From positions 1-38,568 of the forward strand of contig NZ_DASTAT010000119.1 in the NCBI RefSeq assembly GCF_035712445.1: a stretch of 38,568 bases of DNA, given 5' to 3'. The DNA comes from Oligoflexus sp. GTDB lineage: Bacteria; Bdellovibrionota_B; Oligoflexia; Oligoflexales; Oligoflexaceae. This document shows positions 33,998 to 38,568 of this stretch, in pieces. Below the pieces are notes generated by a model. It saw nothing but the letters and a program-made list of their open reading frames with translations, was not told where the DNA came from and made no database searches. The position numbers were made by a program, and so were the translations under genes. How positions within the stretch are numbered: position 1 is the first letter of the stretch; each line of letters begins with the position of its first letter.

Positions 33998-36478
33998 TTG
34001 AAGAAGAAAACCAAGAAGCCAGCCCAAGCCAGCAAGTCGGCACGCACCAAGAAGACCCCTGTTAAAACAGCAGCCCCCAAACCCGAGTTGACGACGCGGC
34101 TCCCCCAGGCTTTATCTGCGGAACAGGTCTACGCCAGCTGCCCTACTGATAGATTCAATTTCAAAACCACGGATGAGCTGGAAAGTTCAAACGATATCAT
34201 TGCCCAGGACCGTGCGATTCGCGCGATCAACATGGGTTTGAGCATCAAGCGTCCGGGTTACAATATTTATGTGGCCGGCATCGAAGGCACGGGCAAGACC
34301 AGTGTCATCCGCCAGTTCCTGGAAAAATGGTCGGCGGATTCGCCCCCACCCTATGACTGGGTCTACCTCTATAACTTCCAGGATATCGAGGTTCCGCGCG
34401 CCATCAAATTACCGCGTGGGGAAGGCCGCAAACTGAAGAAGAATATGGAGCAGCTGGTCAAGGCGCTCCGTTCTGAAATCCCCGTGGCCCTTCAGAGCGA
34501 AGACTACGAGAACGCGGTCAACACCTATATTTCCTCGGCCAATGATATTAAATCCAAGCTTTACAGCGAACTCGAGAAGCTGGCCAAGGCCAAGGATTTC
34601 GTGATCAAATCGACCCGCATGGGCATTGAAACCATACCCATCGTCGACGGCCGCCCCCTCACCGAACGCGATTACTCCAAGCTTGCCGAAGATGAGCGCG
34701 GCGAAATCGAAGGCCGCCGGTCGGAATTGGAACCCGAGGTTCTCGATTTCGCGCGGAAAGTCCGGGCCATTGATAAGGAAACGAGCGAGCAGCTGGAGAA
34801 CCTGCGGAGTTCGATCGGCGAGCAGATTATTTCGGCCCTGATCATACCTCTTTTAGAGGAATACGGAGCCTTTTCTGAGATCCTCGAATACATCGAGCAG
34901 GTGCGCGAGGACGTGAAGGAAAACCTTTTGGAGTTCGTCGAAGACGAGCAGCCGACTGGCGAGGATGCCTACCTGATCGAGGACAAGGATAAGTTCACCA
35001 AGTACAAGGTGAATGTCTTCGTGGATAACAGCAAGATCGAAAAAGCGCCGGTCATTATTGAAAACAACCCGACCTATTATAATCTTTTCGGCAAGATCGA
35101 AAAGAACGTCGAGCACGGGATGTACCTGACCGACTTTACCATGATCAAGGCGGGCGCGATTCACCGGGCGAACGGTGGATACCTCGTTTTGAATGCGCTC
35201 GATATTTTCCGGCCGGGGAATGTGTGGGAATCCCTGAAAAGAATACTGCGCAACCGCAAGGGCTTTATCGAGGACATGGGCGAGCAGTATTCGCTGCTGC
35301 CGACCTCGGGCCTGCGGCCGGAGCCGGTGCCTTTGGATCTGAAGGTTATCCTGATCGGTACGGACGAGATCTACCACATCCTTTACCAGCAGGACGAGGA
35401 GTTCCAGAAGATCTTCAAGATCAAGGCCGACTTTGATTTTAAGATGGAGCGGAACAACGATAATATCATGAGCTACGTGAACTTCATCGCAACGCGCACA
35501 AGGCGGGAGGAGCTTTTGCCCTTCGATAAATCCGCCGTGGCGGCGATCGTCGAATACGGTTCACGTTTGATTGAAGATCAGAACCTTCTTTCCACGCAGT
35601 TCGGCGAGCTGAAGGATCTGACGATTGAAGCGGATTTCATGGCCAAAGAGCGCGGGCATCCCATCGTCCAGCGTGCGGACGTGGAAGATGCTCTGGATCA
35701 GAAATACTACCGTTTGAATCTGCAGGAGGAGTATCTGCTCCGCCTCGTCAAGCAGCAGGATATTTTGATTTCGGTCGACGGCACCCGGGTGGGGCAGATC
35801 AATGGTCTCGCGGTCTATGATTATTCCGATTATTCCTTCGGTAAAATCGCGCGGATCACCTGTACAACTTCGCCCAGCAAACGTGGGATCCTGAATATCG
35901 AGCGGCAGGCGCGTCTGTCGGGGAAGATCCATGATAAGGCGGTGATGATCATCGCGGGTTATTTCAAGGCGGTTTTCCCGCGGAATAAGGCGCATGCTTT
36001 TACCGCAAGCGTCTGCTTTGAGCAGAACTACGGGATGATCGACGGGGATTCTGCGACTCTGGCTGAAGTCATTGCGATTATCAGCTCACTCGCGCGAGTG
36101 CCTATTCGTCAGAATCTTGCGATCACAGGTTCGATGAACCAGTTCGGGGAAGTGCAGACGATTGGGGGCGTGAACGAGAAGATCGAGGGCTTCTGGAAGA
36201 TCTGTGACCTTGTCGGGCGCAGCGAGAAGTATACGGTGATAATTCCGGCAGCGAATGCGCAGAATCTGATGCTGCATAAGAAAACTCAGGCGGCGGTGCA
36301 AGCCGGACGCCTCGAGATCATTCCCGTATCGCATATTGCTGAGGCCTTTGAGATTGCCACGGGTGTTCCGCTGGGCGTCCGTGACGTTCATGGGGACAGC
36401 GTCCTGCTCAAGGACAGTGCGCTGGATCGGGCGCTTATCTGGATGGACAAGGCCGAGGAAGATGCTCACCACGACTGA
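33998..36478 (+). CDS. Lon-like (LonB/LonC type) ATP-dependent serine protease
   Basis: About 826 residues. The start is unclear: the TTG at 33998 follows GGGAG by 11 bases; a TTG at 33974 lacks a site. After a basic Lys/Ala-rich head, an AAA+ domain shows Walker A GIEGTGKTS (94-102) and the segment NGGYLVLNALD, as in archaeal-type Lon. A coiled region is inserted inside the ATPase. The C-terminal protease domain has Ser685 in DGDSAT and Lys728 in GVNEKIEGF. The 43-residue spacing equals that of E. coli Lon Ser679/Lys722. It degrades misfolded or regulatory proteins. Its stop overlaps epmA by 17 bases. Confidence 0.9.
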   Translation: MKKKTKKPAQASKSARTKKTPVKTAAPKPELTTRLPQALSAEQVYASCPTDRFNFKTTDELESSNDIIAQDRAIRAINMGLSIKRPGYNIYVAGIEGTGKTSVIRQFLEKWSADSPPPYDWVYLYNFQDIEVPRAIKLPRGEGRKLKKNMEQLVKALRSEIPVALQSEDYENAVNTYISSANDIKSKLYSELEKLAKAKDFVIKSTRMGIETIPIVDGRPLTERDYSKLAEDERGEIEGRRSELEPEVLDFARKVRAIDKETSEQLENLRSSIGEQIISALIIPLLEEYGAFSEILEYIEQVREDVKENLLEFVEDEQPTGEDAYLIEDKDKFTKYKVNVFVDNSKIEKAPVIIENNPTYYNLFGKIEKNVEHGMYLTDFTMIKAGAIHRANGGYLVLNALDIFRPGNVWESLKRILRNRKGFIEDMGEQYSLLPTSGLRPEPVPLDLKVILIGTDEIYHILYQQDEEFQKIFKIKADFDFKMERNNDNIMSYVNFIATRTRREELLPFDKSAVAAIVEYGSRLIEDQNLLSTQFGELKDLTIEADFMAKERGHPIVQRADVEDALDQKYYRLNLQEEYLLRLVKQQDILISVDGTRVGQINGLAVYDYSDYSFGKIARITCTTSPSKRGILNIERQARLSGKIHDKAVMIIAGYFKAVFPRNKAHAFTASVCFEQNYGMIDGDSATLAEVIAIISSLARVPIRQNLAITGSMNQFGEVQTIGGVNEKIEGFWKICDLVGRSEKYTVIIPAANAQNLMLHKKTQAAVQAGRLEIIPVSHIAEAFEIATGVPLGVRDVHGDSVLLKDSALDRALIWMDKAEEDAHHD

Positions 36479-37472
36479 TCGCGAAGGACTTATCCGCGTC
36501 CTGAAAGCCCGGCAGACGGCTCAGGACGCGATTCATGATTTTTTTCGAAGCCGCGATTATCTCAGCCTCGATACCCCGATTGCCGTAAAAAGTCCGGGGA
36601 CCGAGGTTCACCTTGGGTATTTTGCCACCGATTGGCATGATTTCCGGGGAGATGAGACGCGGCTTTATCTGCGTTCCAGCCCCGAGCTTCATCTGAAGCA
36701 GGCTTTGGCCTTGGGTTTGGAGCGGGTTTATCACCTGGGGAAATGTTTTCGAAATCACGGGGAGCTGGCCGACTGGCATCACCCGGAATTCACCATGCTG
36801 GAGTTTTATCAGAATGGGATCAGTCTTGCTGATTTCATGACCCTGACCGCCGAGCTGGTGCAGTCCGTGGCCGTTGGTTTGCAGAGTGCAGGTTTCGTCG
36901 TGCGTATGCCGAAGGTGAAGCCCGACCGTTTGTCGATGTTTGAAGCCTTTTCCCGCTGGGCCGGGATTGAACTCGTCGATGGCGATCCGGATCTGGCCCG
37001 TAAGGGTTTGTTGAAAGGTTTCCCTTCGCTGCGGGTGGATGATGATTTTGAGACGGCTTATTTTAAGATCCTTCTTGATGTTATCGAACCGCGGCTTAAG
37101 GAAGAGGAAGCTGTCTTCCTTTATGATTATCCGGCGTCTCAGTGTGCTCTGGCGCGCGTGGCGAATGGTCGGGCCCAGCGTTTCGAGCTTTATTTGCAGG
37201 GTGTGGAGCTCTGCAATGCGTTTGATGAATTGCTGGATCCTGCTGCAAATCGGGAGAGGATCCGAAGCAGCAATGAGCAGCGCGAGAAACTCGGCCATGG
37301 GGCTGTGCCGGAGGATGAGGATTTCTTTGCGGCCTTGGAGCAAAAGTTAAAACCTTGCTCCGGGAATGCTTTGGGTTTTGATCGTCTTCTTGCCCTTTTG
37401 TTAGGTGAGAAGAATCTCGACCGGGTGGTGCCCTTCCGTTGGAACAAGCCCTGGTCGCGGGTTATTCGGTAA
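36462..37472 (+). CDS. epmA: Elongation factor P lysine aminoacylase
   Basis: 336 residues (family about 325); ATG at 36462 lies within the end of the Lon-like gene (17-base overlap, other frame), with GAGG just upstream. The lysyl-tRNA synthetase-like class II core lacks the anticodon-binding domain. Motif 2 is FRNHGELADWHHPEF (about 97-111) and motif 3 is GNALGFDRLLALLLG (about 301-315). The enzyme attaches beta-lysine to a Lys of EF-P so that ribosomes can pass polyproline stretches. Neither EpmB nor EF-P is in the window. Translational coupling to a Lon-like protease is uncommon. Confidence 0.93.
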   Translation: MLTTTDREGLIRVLKARQTAQDAIHDFFRSRDYLSLDTPIAVKSPGTEVHLGYFATDWHDFRGDETRLYLRSSPELHLKQALALGLERVYHLGKCFRNHGELADWHHPEFTMLEFYQNGISLADFMTLTAELVQSVAVGLQSAGFVVRMPKVKPDRLSMFEAFSRWAGIELVDGDPDLARKGLLKGFPSLRVDDDFETAYFKILLDVIEPRLKEEEAVFLYDYPASQCALARVANGRAQRFELYLQGVELCNAFDELLDPAANRERIRSSNEQREKLGHGAVPEDEDFFAALEQKLKPCSGNALGFDRLLALLLGEKNLDRVVPFRWNKPWSRVIR

Positions 37473-38568
37473 GTTCCTCGGGCAACTCAGCCAATTCAAG
37501 ATCCAGCTTCTGGAGGCGAAGCAATAGGTAGACGTAACTATCAGCTGTCGTCTCTACATTCCATCGAAAGAGGGCTCCCAAAAAGGGAATGGAACCAAGC
37601 CAGGGAATGCGGGATTCTTCAAAACCCGCGGTTCTTGCCTGGATTTGTCCCACCATCTGAAGTTGATCGAGCGTTAACCATGTTTCGGTCTGCATGCCCG
37701 AGCGATCGAGGGCTCTCTGGTCACCGCGTGGTCGGCTGATCTGAAGATTGAGTGAAGCCTTGACGGTATCACCTCTCTGTTCCACCAGCTTCACCTGCAG
37801 CATAAATCCCACGGCCTTCCAAATCTCCAGCGTCTGATCCCGCTGCGGGGCCAGCGTCGCGATATCCATGCCGTCGCTGACTTCCAGGGAACTCCCGAGG
37901 TTCAAGGCAAGACGCGGCCGGGCCAGGATTTTGGTATCATTTCGGTGCGAAAGTCCCTGTAAGAAGACCTCGATACTGTCCTGCGGCAGAAGTCGAATCG
38001 GGCCTAGATGCAGCGGATTACTCAAATCAGAGTCACTATTTTTCTGCGCGACCGCAACCACCTCCAATCGAAAGCGCCCGTCTACCTCTTCCTGACAGCG
38101 AACCTGGGTCGGGGCTCCATAGCGTTCCTTAATCCAATCGCGCCACTGCTGATCTCTCTTGGGGTCAGGGACAAGGCAGGGGCTTTCCAGTATCACAAAC
38201 CCATCAGCATCAACAGAGGTCTTTTGAGCCTTTAATTCCTGGGAAATGCGCTCGGCCGCCAGCTGTCTTGCGTTCATGGACAGCGTTGCCCGAAAACGGC
38301 ACGGGGGATTTTTATCACAGATATCCCGCGCCTTATGCAGCCAGCTCAAGGAATCACTTTGTCCCATAACAGCTGAAGACGCGTCATCACAGCGAATCCC
38401 GGGCTCATTGCAGACAAGGCTCTTCCAACGATCCACTTTCTCAGTTTCACTGCGGCTGGCAACATCGACGATCCAGCTTTGCTGCACCACACCTTTTGCA
38501 TCTACCGCCCGAAGATAAACCAGTCCCGAACGCAAGGCCACGACCTGATATTCCCCTTTGCCCTGCTC
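37462..38568 (-). CDS. Secretin-like protein, C-terminal part (5' end outside window)
   Basis: The frame is open to the window edge, so the N-terminus is missing. At least 368 residues are seen. The last 150 match the C-terminal part of the secretin family: ILARPRLALNLGSSLEVSDG, a VKASLNLQIS block and SRIPWLGSIPFLGALFRWN near the end. The beginning (VVALRSGLVYLRAVDAKG) recalls the N-terminal domain of CpaC-type pilus secretins. These proteins form outer-membrane pores for type II secretion or tight-adherence pili. The gene converges with epmA, with an 11-base overlap of the two ends. Confidence 0.8.
   Translation of the reverse strand, partial: EQGKGEYQVVALRSGLVYLRAVDAKGVVQQSWIVDVASRSETEKVDRWKSLVCNEPGIRCDDASSAVMGQSDSLSWLHKARDICDKNPPCRFRATLSMNARQLAAERISQELKAQKTSVDADGFVILESPCLVPDPKRDQQWRDWIKERYGAPTQVRCQEEVDGRFRLEVVAVAQKNSDSDLSNPLHLGPIRLLPQDSIEVFLQGLSHRNDTKILARPRLALNLGSSLEVSDGMDIATLAPQRDQTLEIWKAVGFMLQVKLVEQRGDTVKASLNLQISRPRGDQRALDRSGMQTETWLTLDQLQMVGQIQARTAGFEESRIPWLGSIPFLGALFRWNVETTADSYVYLLLRLQKLDLELAELPEELTE

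Overview
The window reads as ordinary chromosomal DNA from a Gram-negative bacterium of mid-50s GC content. Genes are densely packed on both strands and several are secreted lipoproteins. The mix of genes would suit a free-living or predatory member of the Bdellovibrionota/Oligoflexia or a related deltaproteobacterial lineage: a CheA-like ATPase, a very large TPR protein, FapA/DUF342 and PilZ proteins, a Lon-like protease with catalytic spacing as in E. coli Lon, lipoproteins and a secretin. This placement is inferred from gene content only. I see no tRNA or rRNA gene, insertion sequence, prophage or CRISPR array.

Layout. 1-2409: 3' end of a CheA-type ATPase gene (+), then on the minus strand a lipoprotein, an orphan Fis-type helix-turn-helix protein, and a lower-GC pair made of a DNA-binding regulator translationally coupled to a small secreted protein. 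2410-3090: a gene-free stretch with a run of hairpins that may be a structured RNA. 3091-10002: a roughly 1830-residue TPR protein (-) divergent from a helical-repeat protein (+). 10094-17560: plus-strand genes for a DUF4301 protein, a small HTH-like protein, a LysR regulator, phosphoserine phosphatase, an M17 aminopeptidase, an acidic protein and an SPFH protein. 17563-19501: an acyl desaturase and a lipoprotein (-). 19677-20462: a pentapeptide-repeat lipoprotein (+). 20476-23086: a three-gene secreted operon (-) with a di-heme peroxidase in the middle. 23274-26726: a DHFR-like reductase and an acyl-CoA ligase (-), the latter divergent from a PspF-like sigma-54 activator (+). 26723-32524: tlyA (-), a pseudo-receiver/PilZ protein (+), a FapA-like protein, rlmN and a HAMP-only membrane protein (all -). 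32680-37472: a tiny basic ORF with a strong terminator, an unknown protein, a Lon-like protease and epmA (all +). 37462-38568: the C-terminal part of a secretin-like protein (-), running off the window.

Functional links. rlmN, tlyA, epmA and the 34-residue basic ORF all concern the ribosome, known for the first three and guessed for the last. The PilZ protein, CheA-like ATPase, HAMP protein, secretin and FapA-like protein point to surface behaviour and signalling, but they are not one operon. The most system-like unit is the three-gene exported operon at 20476-23086, which has a good promoter, a heme enzyme, an exported protein and a lipoprotein. None of the other neighbourhoods gives strong evidence of a new dedicated system.
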